A stretch of 64,000 nt of DNA, from positions 434,001-498,000 of the forward strand of contig JAHHHY010000002.1 of NCBI GenBank assembly GCA_019359125.1, in the 5' to 3' direction. The stretch is from Pleurocapsa minor GSE-CHR-MK 17-07R (GTDB lineage: Bacteria; Chloroflexota; Anaerolineae; Aggregatilineales; Phototrophicaceae). The notes below the pieces were generated by a model. That model saw only the letters and a list, made by a program, of their open reading frames with translations, did not search any database and was not told the DNA's origin. A program made the translations under genes and the position numbers. Positions 8,382 to 17,161 of the stretch are shown piece by piece. Positions within the stretch are counted from its first letter, which is position 1. The number at the start of each line of letters is the position of its first letter.

Positions 8382-9770
8382 ATGACTCCTGAGATCATGC
8401 AAAGCGATTCCAGTTTCACGCCCGCAACTGTTGATGAGCGCCAGACGGTCATCACGGTGGAGCATGTCTTCAAGCGCTATCAGCCCCCGGCCGGGGTGTC
8501 GATACGTTCGCTGGCACAGGACCTGACGCGGGTGCTGCGCAACAAGGCGCGCACGCTGATCGAACGGCCCGAAGCGCGCTTTGTGCTGAACGATATCAGT
8601 TTTTCCCTGAAACAGGGGGATTCGCTGGGGCTGGTGGGCCACAATGGCAGCGGCAAGACCACGATGATGAAAATGCTGGCCGGCGTCTCGCTGCCGACGC
8701 GTGGCCGCGTGCGCGTGGTCGGGCGGGTGCAGCCGCTGCTGGCGCTGGGCGCGGGCTTCCATGGTGAGATGACCGGCCGTGAGAACCTGTATCTGAACTG
8801 CACGCTGATGGGCCTCGATATCCACACCACGCGCGAACGCATCGAGAAGATCATCGAATTTGCAGGCGTGGCCGAGTATGCCGACGTCGCCATCAAACGC
8901 TATTCGTCGGGCATGCTGGCCCGCCTCGGTTTCGCCGCTGCGGTGAACATGGATCCGGAAATCATCCTGATGGACGAGGTCATGGCGGTGGGCGATTACA
9001 GCTTTAATGTGCGCAGCACGGCCGCCATTCAGGAATATGTCAAGCGCGGGACGGTGGTGCTGGTGTCGCACGACATGGCGGCCATCGAGCGCATCTGCCA
9101 GCGCGTGATCTGGCTGGACCACGGCAACATCATGATGGACGGCCGGGCCTCGGAAGTCGTGCAGGCCTACACGCAGTTTCAACAGCAGAAAGTGTTTGCA
9201 TCTGCCGCGCCTGCCCAGTCCGCCGACACGCCTGCGGGTGAGCGCGAAATCATCGTGCGGCGCGAGCAGTTTGACGCCGATGTGGCGGTGCATCAGGTGG
9301 ACGTGCTGGACGAAAATGGCGATCCATGCAAGTCATTTGGCACGCCGGCGCGCGTGACCGTGCGCGTGGAGGCTGAAGTCGCGCAGCCACGGGCCGATCT
9401 GCGCTTTGTCGTGAGCATCAACGACACGCGCACGCGGGTGCTGCTGACCTCCATCGACAGCCAGCTGCTGGCCACGCCTGACTTTGTGCAGGGCAGGGTT
9501 CTGCTGGAAGCGACCTTCCCGCCGCTGAATCTGCGCCCGCGCGAATATGGCATTTCGGTCAAAGTGATGAAGACCAGCGCGCTGAAGCCGATGTATTCGT
9601 GGGATGATGTCAGCCCGCGCTTCGCCATCGCTGGAGAGCGACGCAACCCGCGCCTGCATTACGTCGCCCCGCAGGAAGACTTGCTGTTCGTGCCCGGCGG
9701 CGAAATGCGCTATGTGAAGATCGAGGCCGCGCCAGCCAGGCCAGCCGTGCCTGCAAAACCAGTGCCGTGA
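8382..9770 (+). CDS. Polysaccharide ABC exporter ATPase with C-terminal carbohydrate-binding domain (Wzt-like)
   Basis: 462 residues. The nucleotide-binding domain (about 23-310) has Walker A GHNGSGKTT at 86-94, the signature YSSGM near 188, Walker B IILMDEV and the switch His in LVSHDM. After an Ala-rich linker, residues about 330-445 form a beta-rich domain like the Wzt C-terminal domain that recognises the end of the finished O-antigen chain. Its presence suggests a glycan with a defined terminus, exported by the permease directly upstream. No glycosyltransferases lie nearby, so the glycan is made elsewhere in the genome. Confidence 0.88.
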   Translation: MTPEIMQSDSSFTPATVDERQTVITVEHVFKRYQPPAGVSIRSLAQDLTRVLRNKARTLIERPEARFVLNDISFSLKQGDSLGLVGHNGSGKTTMMKMLAGVSLPTRGRVRVVGRVQPLLALGAGFHGEMTGRENLYLNCTLMGLDIHTTRERIEKIIEFAGVAEYADVAIKRYSSGMLARLGFAAAVNMDPEIILMDEVMAVGDYSFNVRSTAAIQEYVKRGTVVLVSHDMAAIERICQRVIWLDHGNIMMDGRASEVVQAYTQFQQQKVFASAAPAQSADTPAGEREIIVRREQFDADVAVHQVDVLDENGDPCKSFGTPARVTVRVEAEVAQPRADLRFVVSINDTRTRVLLTSIDSQLLATPDFVQGRVLLEATFPPLNLRPREYGISVKVMKTSALKPMYSWDDVSPRFAIAGERRNPRLHYVAPQEDLLFVPGGEMRYVKIEAAPARPAVPAKPVP

Positions 9771-9831
9771 CGCCCGTATACGCACCAGCAGGGCAGACAC
9801 GCCGGCCTGCCCCCAAATCCGAGATCCGCCT

Positions 9832-11481
9832 TTACAGCGCCACATCTCCGCAGATCGATACGACCATGCCCATTTCCGCGAACATCGCGGCTTTGGCGGC
9901 CAGGGCTTTATTCGCGCCGTCCGCGTCAGGCGCATACGCCACCTGAATGTGATTGGCCTTGTGCCGCGCCATCATCTGGTCGCGCGTGACGCCATGCAGC
10001 ACCGCGTGCATGATCGGCCACTGCGGAGTGGTGAGCCCCCAGCGGCGCTCAGTTTCTTCCTGCGGCAGCGTGACGACACTGGCGCGTCCCAGGTCTGCAT
10101 GCAGGCGGTCGTCGGCCACATACACGCGGCTCCACACGATTTCGCCGGGCTTGCTGATGCCTTTCAGGGTGCCGCCGCCCAGCCGGAAATACATCGGGGG
10201 CTGGCGTTCGCTGCTGGCTCCGGCATATCCGCCGATGAAGTGATTGGCTGGCGCTGCGCCTGAAATCAGGAATACCCACACGTAGTCATCCACGCCATCG
10301 CCTGTGTAATGCGCGCCCCAGCGCAGGTCGTGCAGCGTGTTAGACGGGTCATAGCCCATTGCCCGCCATACGCGGTTGGTCACCAGCCCGTCCACTGCCG
10401 CGCATTCGTCCACCTCGTTGAAGTGGGTCAGCGCCTGCCCGGGATAGAGCTGTTCGCGGGTTTTGGCATGCATCACCGGCGGACGCTCCACGTTGTTCAG
10501 CAGGCCTTCCACCAGGTCAGACGCGGGCGCCGTGTCTTTCAGCCCCTGCTGATACTGGATGCCGATCGCGTCGCAGCCGAATTCGTGGGCGATGCGCACC
10601 GCTGCAATATACATCTTGAGCTGGGTCAGCGTCTGCCCTTTGGTCAGCTCGGTCTCTTCGTTGGTGCCAAAGTTAAACGTCATGCCACGTGCGATCAGCC
10701 ATTGCAGGGCCGCTTCCGCCTCTGCGTCTGCCACCTCGCGCATGGCGGCCACCAGCGCGGACTGGCTGAGGCGTTCCTTGTAGATGCCCGCCGGGTTGAG
10801 CATTTCGTCATCGATGATGGCATTGTACATGCCCATGCAGCCCTCGTCGAACACGCCGAGGATGGCCTTTTCGTGGCGTAATTGCGCAGCCAGTGCCTTG
10901 CCCAGCGCGGCTTCTTCGGCCGGGGCGCTGGCCAGCTCAAACGGACGCACATGGCTGGTGTCGTGCGTGACTTTGCCTTCGCGGATCCACTGGCGGATGC
11001 CGCGCTGGAAGAATTCGTCGGTGAAATCCTCGCTCCACAGCGTGCTGTAATTCACGCCCATTTTCGTCAGCGAGCCGTTCAGGTTCAGCATGCCCACCAG
11101 GCCGGGCCACTGGCCGCTCCAGTTGGCAATCGTCAGGATCGGCCCGCGATGATCGCGCAGGCCATGCAGCACATGATGGCTGTACTGCCACACGGCTTCG
11201 GCCACAATCAGCCTGGCGTCGGGGTGAATATTCTTGAAGACATCCATGCCCATGCGCTGATTCCAGATGAACCCGTGATTCAGCGCCGGGTCCAGCCCGT
11301 GGCCGCGCTTGACGGTGATGCCCTCGCGTGCGAAGGCCTCCACGATGCGCGCTTCCATGTCACTCTGGGCGGGCCAGCACACCTGGTTCGCGCTCAGGCG
11401 CAGGTCACCATTGGCGATCAGGATGGCTTCGTTGTCGGCGGTGGGGGCGGGCGTGTGCAGGGTCGGTAATGAATAGGCCAT
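9832..11481 (-). CDS. L-fucose/L-arabinose isomerase-like protein
   Basis: 549 residues from ATG 11481, chosen because AAAGGA lies about 7 bp upstream; an ATG at 11601 would add 40 poorly conserved residues. The sequence resembles the fucose-isomerase fold (COG2407): an N-terminal segment with IANGDLR, a central block YSHHVLHGLRDHRGPIL, a DEGCMGM motif near 250 and a C-terminal FIGGYAGAS region. Such enzymes interconvert aldoses and ketoses with a manganese ion. The RbsD/FucU mutarotase and FGGY kinase downstream on the other strand would make a coherent aldose, ketose, ketose-phosphate route. Substrate is not determined, and the assignment is to superfamily only. Confidence 0.6.
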   Translation of the reverse strand: MAYSLPTLHTPAPTADNEAILIANGDLRLSANQVCWPAQSDMEARIVEAFAREGITVKRGHGLDPALNHGFIWNQRMGMDVFKNIHPDARLIVAEAVWQYSHHVLHGLRDHRGPILTIANWSGQWPGLVGMLNLNGSLTKMGVNYSTLWSEDFTDEFFQRGIRQWIREGKVTHDTSHVRPFELASAPAEEAALGKALAAQLRHEKAILGVFDEGCMGMYNAIIDDEMLNPAGIYKERLSQSALVAAMREVADAEAEAALQWLIARGMTFNFGTNEETELTKGQTLTQLKMYIAAVRIAHEFGCDAIGIQYQQGLKDTAPASDLVEGLLNNVERPPVMHAKTREQLYPGQALTHFNEVDECAAVDGLVTNRVWRAMGYDPSNTLHDLRWGAHYTGDGVDDYVWVFLISGAAPANHFIGGYAGASSERQPPMYFRLGGGTLKGISKPGEIVWSRVYVADDRLHADLGRASVVTLPQEETERRWGLTTPQWPIMHAVLHGVTRDQMMARHKANHIQVAYAPDADGANKALAAKAAMFAEMGMVVSICGDVAL

Positions 11482-11619
11482 GTCAAATCCTTTCAGCGTA
11501 AGTGTGCTCAAACTATCTGCTGTGCTGCGATCCATGCTTTTCAACGCAAATGTAATTGTGGTCTCCAGAATATAACGGCCACCTGAGTCAGGGCTCAGCA
11601 TGCCGTTTGCAGCTATCGC

Positions 11620-12648
11620 TTATTCCTCCGGGGCGGCCTGCGCCACCATTGGCAGCGTCATGACGCTGCGCCGTTCAATCAGCTCGACGGGCAGCACGAT
11701 ATCGCGGTTGCCGGGTGCTTCTTCGCCGGAGATGATGCTCATCAGCATCTGCGCCGCGGACATGCCCAGCTCGTATGGGGCCTGCGCCGCCACGGTGACG
11801 AAGGGCTCGGTGGCATAAGGCATCTCGTCGAAGCTGACCACGCTGATTTCTTCCGGCACGCGGATGCCCAGGTCATGCAGGGCGTTCAGCGCGCCAATGG
11901 CGATGAAGTTGTTGGCCGTGAAGATGGCCGTCGGGCGCGGATTCATGCTCGCCATGGCCTCCATCGTCATCATATAGCCGCTGTCTCCGCGTGGTCGGCC
12001 ATGTCGGATCAGGCCGGGGTCAATGGCTACGCCATATTCGGCCAGCGCCTTTTCATACCCGGCCTGGCGCTGCCGCGCTGTCGAGATTGATATGGAAAAC
12101 GAGAGCAGGGCGATACGCCGGTGTCCGCGTTCCAGCAGATGGCGCGTCAGCGTATACGCGCCGCCCTCGGAATCGCTGCGCACAATATCGACCTCGACCC
12201 CCGGCACCTGCCGGTCGATCACGACGACAGGCACGCCGCGCTTCTGGATGCGCTTCACCACGGCCGGTTCACCGCCCGCCGGAACCAGCAGGAAGCCATC
12301 GGTCTGGCGCTGAAGCAGCACATTGATGTAGTTTTCCTGTTTCTCGGCATTCTCGTCGGTGTTGCACAAAATGACGTTCATGCCGCCGCCCATGCAGGCG
12401 TCTTCCACGCCGCGCGTAAGCGTCGTCCAGAACGGGTTGGTGATGTCACTCACCATCAGCGCGATCATGTTGGTCTTTTTAAAGCGCAGGCTTTGCGACA
12501 GGCTGTTGGGCACATACTCCAGCTCGGCAATGGCCTGTTCCACTTTGCGGCGCGTTTCTTCCCGTATGTAGCCGGAGTTATTGATAACACGCGACACCGT
12601 TATCGGCGCCACACCGGCTTTTTTTGCGACATCGCGCATGGTCGGCAT
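11620..12648 (-). CDS. LacI-family transcriptional regulator
   Basis: 342 residues. The DNA-binding domain starts at the N-terminus (MRDVAKKAGVAPITVSRVIN, with hinge helix NSLSQSLR near 52-59), followed by a full sugar-sensing domain. It is transcribed away from the CUT1 importer at 12955, and the shared upstream region contains a near-consensus promoter and an inverted repeat placed just after the start point. That arrangement is typical of a local repressor relieved by the transported sugar. The isomerase-like gene lies downstream in the same orientation, 138 bp away. Confidence 0.92.
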   Translation of the reverse strand: MPTMRDVAKKAGVAPITVSRVINNSGYIREETRRKVEQAIAELEYVPNSLSQSLRFKKTNMIALMVSDITNPFWTTLTRGVEDACMGGGMNVILCNTDENAEKQENYINVLLQRQTDGFLLVPAGGEPAVVKRIQKRGVPVVVIDRQVPGVEVDIVRSDSEGGAYTLTRHLLERGHRRIALLSFSISISTARQRQAGYEKALAEYGVAIDPGLIRHGRPRGDSGYMMTMEAMASMNPRPTAIFTANNFIAIGALNALHDLGIRVPEEISVVSFDEMPYATEPFVTVAAQAPYELGMSAAQMLMSIISGEEAPGNRDIVLPVELIERRSVMTLPMVAQAAPEE

Positions 12649-12763
12649 AAAGCATCATCCTTCGGCGTCGGGCGGTTTCAGGCCGGGACGTTTGGTCTTC
12701 CAGTCGCTGACTGCACGGCCCGCCTCATCAAAATATTAAAATGCTGCAAAATCCCGCAATTCC

Positions 12764-12793
12764 TTGACATGCATATTTTTTCGTCGTTATAAT
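12764..12793 (+). promoter_or_regulatory. Near-consensus sigma-70-type promoter of the sugar importer operon
   Basis: TTGACA (12764-12769) and TATAAT (12788-12793) are both exact consensus hexamers separated by 18 bp, one more than optimal. They lie in the 306-bp gap between the divergent LacI gene and the binding-protein gene. Transcription should start near 12800, leaving a leader of about 150 bases before ATG 12955. A promoter this strong implies the operon must be kept off by a repressor. Confidence 0.85.
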
Positions 12794-12807
12794 TCCAGAT
12801 GTGATAC

Positions 12808-12827
12808 CGATACCATACATTGTATCG
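12808..12827. promoter_or_regulatory. Probable LacI operator at the importer transcription start
   Basis: CGATAC (12808-12813) and GTATCG (12822-12827) form an inverted repeat with an 8-base centre, starting about 15 bp after the -10 hexamer. A partial direct copy, GATACC, begins at 12803. The position just downstream of the start point is where a repressor would block transcription, and the neighbouring LacI gene is the obvious candidate. The even centre here is not the usual central CG of LacI sites, so the regulator assignment is tentative. Confidence 0.55.
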
Positions 12828-12954
12828 TATGACTTCGAAAGCGCAATAAGACCGCACAAGCCGCGAGAAAGGGTGCCCCCACACACAACTCCATAAAAAC
12901 AGTGCAAGCGCCACATTTTCTAATGCAGTTGCATTTTTAAAGGATGGAAACAGT

Positions 12955-14430
12955 ATGAATCGCTTTGTAAAGCTGACCGCCGCCGCCGTCGCGGCGCTGG
13001 GCATGATTGGCGCGGTTGCCGCGCAGGATATGCCGTACGCCGGAGTCACCATCGATATCGTCACATTTACCGGCCCGCAGATTGCTGAGCCGCTGCAGCG
13101 CCACGCGCCCGACTTCGCGGCTGCCACCGGCGCGACCGTCAATGTGGTGACCGTGCCGTTTGCTGACCTGTACCAGAGCATCCTGACCGACCAGGCCACC
13201 GGCACCAATAGCTATGAAGGCTTTGTGTTCGCCCCGCAGTGGATGGTCGACTATGTGGTGCCGGGCTATCTGGCCGACATCAGCGACTGGGTCGCCGCCA
13301 GTGAAGAACTCGCCTGGGACGATATCTCGCCGTTCTTCCGCGACTTCAGCTCCACGTTTAATGGCCGTACGTACACGATTCCGTTCGACGGTGACTTCCA
13401 GATGGTGTACTACCGCGCCGACGTGCTGGAAGCCGCTGGCCTGCAGCCGCCGCGCACCTGGGACGAATATGTGGCCGTGGCCGAAGCCATCAACGGTGTG
13501 GACATGAACGGCGACGGTGAAGGCGACTACGGCTCGTGCATCGGCAAGGCCCGTGCAGAGCAGGGCTATTGGTTTATCACCTCGATCGCTGCTGGCGCGC
13601 TGCAGACGCAGGGCACTGGCCAGGGTGGTTTCTTCGATAACGAAACCTTCGAGCCGCTCATCAACAATGCCGCGTTCATCCGCGCGCTGGAGCTGTATCA
13701 GGCGACCAATGCCTTTGGCCCGCCGGACGAACTGAATATCGGCGTGGGCGATACCCGCTCGCTGTTCTCGGCTGGCCGCTGCGGCCTGACGCTGGACTGG
13801 GGCGACATCGGTGCGCTCTCGGTTGATCCCGAGCAGTCGCAGGTGCGTGACCTGGTTGGCGCTGTCGTCAGCCCCGGCTGGACGGAAGTGCTGGATCGCG
13901 CCACGGGCGAGCTGGTGGCCTGCGATGAAACCCTCTGCCCGTATGCTATCGATGGCGTGAACTATGCGCCGTTCTCCGCCTTCGGCGGCTGGTCGGGTGG
14001 CGTCAGCGCCGCTGCTGACCCGGTGGCCCAGCAGGCCACGTTCGACTTCTTCGCTTATGTGTCGGCGCCTGCCCAGTCTAATGTGGACGTGACGATCGGC
14101 CGCACCGGTTTCAACCCGTATCGCGTCAGCCAGTTCACTGACCAGAGCAACTGGATCGCCAATGGCTACAGCGAAGAATTTGCCGCCAATTACCTCGGCG
14201 CGATCGAAGCCAGCCTGAATAGCCCGAACATGATGCTCGACCTGCGCGTGCCGAACAACCAGCGCTATCAGGGTGTCGTGCTCGACGAAGTGCTGAGCCA
14301 GTTCCTCGCCGGTGAGTACACCGCCGCGGAAGCAGCCCAGGTGATCTCGGACCGCTGGAATGAAATTTCCGACGAGCTGGGTCGTGATGTGCAGCAGGCA
14401 GCTTACCTGAGCGCCCTCGGCGCCGAGTAA
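12955..14430 (+). CDS. CUT1 sugar ABC transporter substrate-binding protein
   Basis: 491 residues, in the usual size range for a family-1 extracellular solute-binding protein. A signal peptide (basic start NRFVK, hydrophobic run to about residue 20, AVAAQ at 20-24) predicts cleavage near 23-24. No lipobox cysteine is present. The body has the two-lobe pattern with YTIPFDGDFQMVYYRADVLEAAG typical of oligosaccharide-binding proteins. It should capture a sugar outside the cytoplasmic membrane and deliver it to the two permeases downstream. A strong hairpin follows the stop, separating it from the permease genes. Confidence 0.93.
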   Translation: MNRFVKLTAAAVAALGMIGAVAAQDMPYAGVTIDIVTFTGPQIAEPLQRHAPDFAAATGATVNVVTVPFADLYQSILTDQATGTNSYEGFVFAPQWMVDYVVPGYLADISDWVAASEELAWDDISPFFRDFSSTFNGRTYTIPFDGDFQMVYYRADVLEAAGLQPPRTWDEYVAVAEAINGVDMNGDGEGDYGSCIGKARAEQGYWFITSIAAGALQTQGTGQGGFFDNETFEPLINNAAFIRALELYQATNAFGPPDELNIGVGDTRSLFSAGRCGLTLDWGDIGALSVDPEQSQVRDLVGAVVSPGWTEVLDRATGELVACDETLCPYAIDGVNYAPFSAFGGWSGGVSAAADPVAQQATFDFFAYVSAPAQSNVDVTIGRTGFNPYRVSQFTDQSNWIANGYSEEFAANYLGAIEASLNSPNMMLDLRVPNNQRYQGVVLDEVLSQFLAGEYTAAEAAQVISDRWNEISDELGRDVQQAAYLSALGAE

Positions 14431-14458
14431 GCCGCAAAGAGACGGTTCACAATCAGTG

Positions 14459-14494
14459 AGGCTGCCCGGTAGCACATCTGCTGCCGGGCAGCCT
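14459..14494 (+). promoter_or_regulatory. Strong hairpin after the binding-protein gene
   Basis: A 16-bp stem with one G-T pair (left arm 14459-14474, right arm 14479-14494) closes on a CATC loop, 29 bp after the stop of the binding protein. No T-tract follows, so read-through to the permeases is expected. Such structures typically stabilise the upstream mRNA or partly terminate, so that more binding protein than permease is made. Comparable hairpins follow the other three binding-protein genes in this window. Confidence 0.75.
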
Positions 14495-14577
14495 GATGGA
14501 AGTCAGGTCTGATCGGGATCTCGCCATCATGCCTTTCCTGCGCCCGATTTTCTCTACTGCTGAAGATTGACAAACCA

Positions 14578-15744
14578 ATGACACCAATGACTCCCACCCA
14601 GTCCGGCGGTTCGGGCGGCGTGATTTATGCAGAGCAGGATATGTCATTCCGGGCCCGTCTGTCACGCAGCCTGGAGCGTTCATCGCCGAATGTGCTGCTG
14701 CTGCCGGCTATCGTGCTCGTGCTGTTTCTTTCGATATTTCCGCTGATCGTATCGCTGCTGCTGTCGTTTTCGCGCTTCCAGTTTGTGGCAGGCGGCTATT
14801 CGATCCGTTACATCGGCTTTGCAAATTACATCAAGTTATTTTCGGGCAGCGAACAACGAAAATTCTTAGGCGCCTTCGACGCTCCCTCGATTATCGCGCT
14901 GGTGATGGGCGCGGCCGCCCTGACGATCATCGCCATCATGCTGGTGCAGTATGTGCGCAGCAACCGCTTCTCGCCCGTGGGGCTGGTGATGCGGCTGGTG
15001 GCGATCGCCTTCACGCTGGCGCTCGTCTGGCTGTGCATGATTACGCTCAGCGGGGATGGCCTGCCGGGCACGCTGGTGGTCACGCTGATCTTTGTGTTCG
15101 TGGGCGTTTCGGCGCAGTACCTGATCGGCCTGGGTCTGGCGCTGCTGGTCACGCAGAATATTCCTGGCAAGCGCTTCTTTCGGGTCACGTTTCTGCTGCC
15201 GATGATGATCACGCCAGTGGGCATCGGCTTTTTGTTCCGCATGATGATGGACACCATCAACGGGCCGATTTCACCGATCTGGAAGCTGCTGGGCCTGGCT
15301 GACTTTAGCTGGGTAGACACGGCGTTTGGCGCGCGCACGGCGGTCATCATCGCCGATACCTGGCAGTGGACGCCGTTCATGTTCATCATCCTGCTGGCTG
15401 CGCTGGAAAGCGTGCCCCGCGAAATTGTGGAGGCGGCGCTGGTGGACGGGGCCAACAAGTGGAAAAACTTCCGTCACATCATCCTGCCGCAGATCATGCC
15501 GGTCAGCTTTACCCTCATCATGATCCGCACGATTGAAGCCTTCAAGATCGTCGATATGCCGCAGATTCTGACACGCGGCGGCCCGGGCACCGCCACAGAG
15601 TCGATGACGTTGTATGCCTATAACCAATGGCGTGCGCTCGACCTGGGTATGTCGGCTGCCATCGCCTATCTGCTGCTGATCGTGGTCACTTTTGTGGCGA
15701 TGGTGTATGTCCGTATTCTGCGCAAGCGGGTGGTGGTGGACTGA
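14578..15744 (+). CDS. CUT1 sugar ABC transporter permease (MalF-like) with extra helices
   Basis: 388 residues, well above the roughly 300 typical of MalF-type permeases in such operons. TM1 lies about 38-64. The core helices start near 166, and the EAA loop (EIVEAALVDGANKWKNFRHI) is at 282-301 with the expected Gly. The surplus is residues about 100-160, which contain two additional hydrophobic segments (about 103-125 and 137-156) between TM1 and the core. Start: ATG 14578 or ATG 14587, both after a weak ribosome site. The downstream permease shares its last base. No ATPase is encoded here, so a shared MsmK-type ATPase is expected elsewhere. Confidence 0.9.
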   Translation: MTPMTPTQSGGSGGVIYAEQDMSFRARLSRSLERSSPNVLLLPAIVLVLFLSIFPLIVSLLLSFSRFQFVAGGYSIRYIGFANYIKLFSGSEQRKFLGAFDAPSIIALVMGAAALTIIAIMLVQYVRSNRFSPVGLVMRLVAIAFTLALVWLCMITLSGDGLPGTLVVTLIFVFVGVSAQYLIGLGLALLVTQNIPGKRFFRVTFLLPMMITPVGIGFLFRMMMDTINGPISPIWKLLGLADFSWVDTAFGARTAVIIADTWQWTPFMFIILLAALESVPREIVEAALVDGANKWKNFRHIILPQIMPVSFTLIMIRTIEAFKIVDMPQILTRGGPGTATESMTLYAYNQWRALDLGMSAAIAYLLLIVVTFVAMVYVRILRKRVVVD

Positions 15745-16775
15745 TGCTCAAGCGACTGACTACTTCCCAAAGCCCCTTCCGGCCTTCGCCGCTGCGGCTG
15801 TTCTTCTCGTATATTGTGCTCGGCTTCTGGTCGATTGTGGTGCTGTTTCCGCTGTACTGGCTGCTGGTGACCGCGTTCAAGTCGCCCATCGACGTGAGCA
15901 GCGGACCAAAATATATCCCGTGGGTCGATTTTACGCCGTCGCTGTATGCGTGGAATGAAATCGTCGTCAGCACGGGGGTAACATTCGTGACGCGGCCGTA
16001 CTCCAACACCCTGATCGTCGGGCTGGTCAGCTCTTTGCTGGCGCTGATTATCGGCACCTGCGCTGCTTATGCCCTGACGCGCTTTGAATATCGCCCAAAG
16101 CCTGCCGTGATCGGCATGTTCATCCTGTGCATCATCGGCGGGCTGATCGTAATGGCCGCTGGTGTGCCCCCCATCATCGCGATTGGCTCGGCGGTCATCC
16201 TGTTCATCGTGCTGGCCAATACCATCGGCAAGCGATTTAAGGGGACGATGAACAATGGGGATATCACTTTCTGGCTGATTTCTCAGCGTATGCTGCCTAC
16301 CGTGGCCGTGATCATCCCGATTTACGTGCTGTATCAGCAGCTCAGCCTGCTCGATACGCGCACGGCGCTGATCATCACCTACACGACCGTCAGCCTGCCG
16401 CTGGTGATCTGGTTCATGCGTGATTACATCGCCAACATCCCGCTGGAATTAGAGGAAAGCGCGTTCATTGACGGGGCCAGTCGTTATCTGGTGCTGTGGC
16501 GCATCATCCTGCCGCTGGCGGTGCCTGGCCTGATCGCGACTTTCCTGATCGTGCTGGTCTTTAACTGGAATGAGTATGTGCTGGCGCTGTTCCTCACCCG
16601 CGCCGAATCGCAGACGATGCCGCTGCTGATCGCCGCGCAGAATGCGACGCGTGGCCCGCAGTGGTGGAATATCTCGCTGCTGGTGCTGATGATGATCGCG
16701 CCGCTGATCTTCCTGGCGATTCTTCTGGAACGCTATATTGCCAAAGGGCTGCTGGTCGGCGCGGTCAAGGGGTAG
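15744..16775 (+). CDS. CUT1 sugar ABC transporter permease (MalG-like) with extra helices
   Basis: 343 residues from ATG 15744, which overlaps the previous stop as TGATG, so translation is coupled. MalG-type permeases are usually 270-300 residues. The excess is residues about 118-172, which hold two extra hydrophobic segments (about 121-140 and 142-160) between ALTRFEYRPK and the LPTVAVIIPIYVLYQQL helix, where other members have only a short loop. The EAA loop follows (LELEESAFIDGASRYLVLWR). It is the partner of the preceding permease, and the importer ends here with a repeat element directly after the stop. Confidence 0.9.
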   Translation: MLKRLTTSQSPFRPSPLRLFFSYIVLGFWSIVVLFPLYWLLVTAFKSPIDVSSGPKYIPWVDFTPSLYAWNEIVVSTGVTFVTRPYSNTLIVGLVSSLLALIIGTCAAYALTRFEYRPKPAVIGMFILCIIGGLIVMAAGVPPIIAIGSAVILFIVLANTIGKRFKGTMNNGDITFWLISQRMLPTVAVIIPIYVLYQQLSLLDTRTALIITYTTVSLPLVIWFMRDYIANIPLELEESAFIDGASRYLVLWRIILPLAVPGLIATFLIVLVFNWNEYVLALFLTRAESQTMPLLIAAQNATRGPQWWNISLLVLMMIAPLIFLAILLERYIAKGLLVGAVKG

Positions 16776-16777
16776 GG

Positions 16778-16834
16778 AAAGGACTCAGTACTGAGTGCTG
16801 AGCAATGAGTAATGAGTAATGCGTGATGAGTGAG
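16778..16834. repeat. Dispersed heptamer element, copy B
   Basis: Starting 3 bp after the permease stop, the sequence runs AAAGGACTCAGTACTGAGTG, GCTGAGCAATGAGT and then further AATGAGT-like heptamers. It matches the left arms of copies A (838) and C (24333) but lacks an inverted partner. It opens the 386-bp gene-free stretch 16776-17161, whose remainder holds the GC-rich palindromes described next and, from about 17046, presumably the promoter of the FGGY kinase operon. No clear promoter hexamers were identified there. Confidence 0.7.
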
Positions 16835-16873
16835 AGGGATAATTTCTGCTCATTCAGGAATTGGATTTTCGCA

Positions 16874-17045
16874 GGGGCGGACCTGCGTGTCCGCCCCGTG
16901 GCTGGTGTGGGAATTTGCGGGCGCCTCGCGAGGCGCCCCTACAACGGCCGAACGTGCAGGTCATCATGATCTGTGCTGTAACGCCAGACGCCGATTGCGT
17001 CTCATTTATCAGCGTATGGTCGAGGGCGGAAGTGCGTGTCCGCCC
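16874..17045. repeat. Cluster of REP-like GC-rich palindromes
   Basis: Three GC-rich hairpin units lie in 172 bp. GGGGCGGAC (16874-16882) pairs with GTCCGCCCC (16889-16897). GGGCGCCTCGCGAGGCGCCC (16919-16938) is a perfect 20-bp palindrome. GGGCGGA (17024-17030) pairs with TCCGCCC (17039-17045). A further AGACGC/GCGTCT stem lies at 16986-17002. The first and third share GCGTGTCCGCCC on the right arm, so they are probably copies of one element. Similar extragenic palindromes are common in GC-rich bacterial genomes and can act in mRNA stability or as transposase-mobilised REP sequences. Confidence 0.65.
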
Positions 17046-17161
17046 GTGAAACAAACCATTATGAATAGCTATTGGTACTAGCCTCTGTGTGTAAGTCTGA
17101 GGGTATCCTCTGAGCTACACTACAGATGATCGGTAGTGCAACCTAACCACAGGGCCAAACC

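Noticed and set aside
12937-14475. Long antisense open frame of 512 codons opposite the binding-protein gene
   Set aside because: Shadow frame produced by high GC at third positions; the plus-strand frame has a signal peptide and clear family match.
16919-16938. Perfect 20-bp palindrome as an intrinsic terminator of the sugar importer
   Set aside because: No T-run follows and it lies about 140 bp after the stop among similar palindromes; better described as a REP-like unit.
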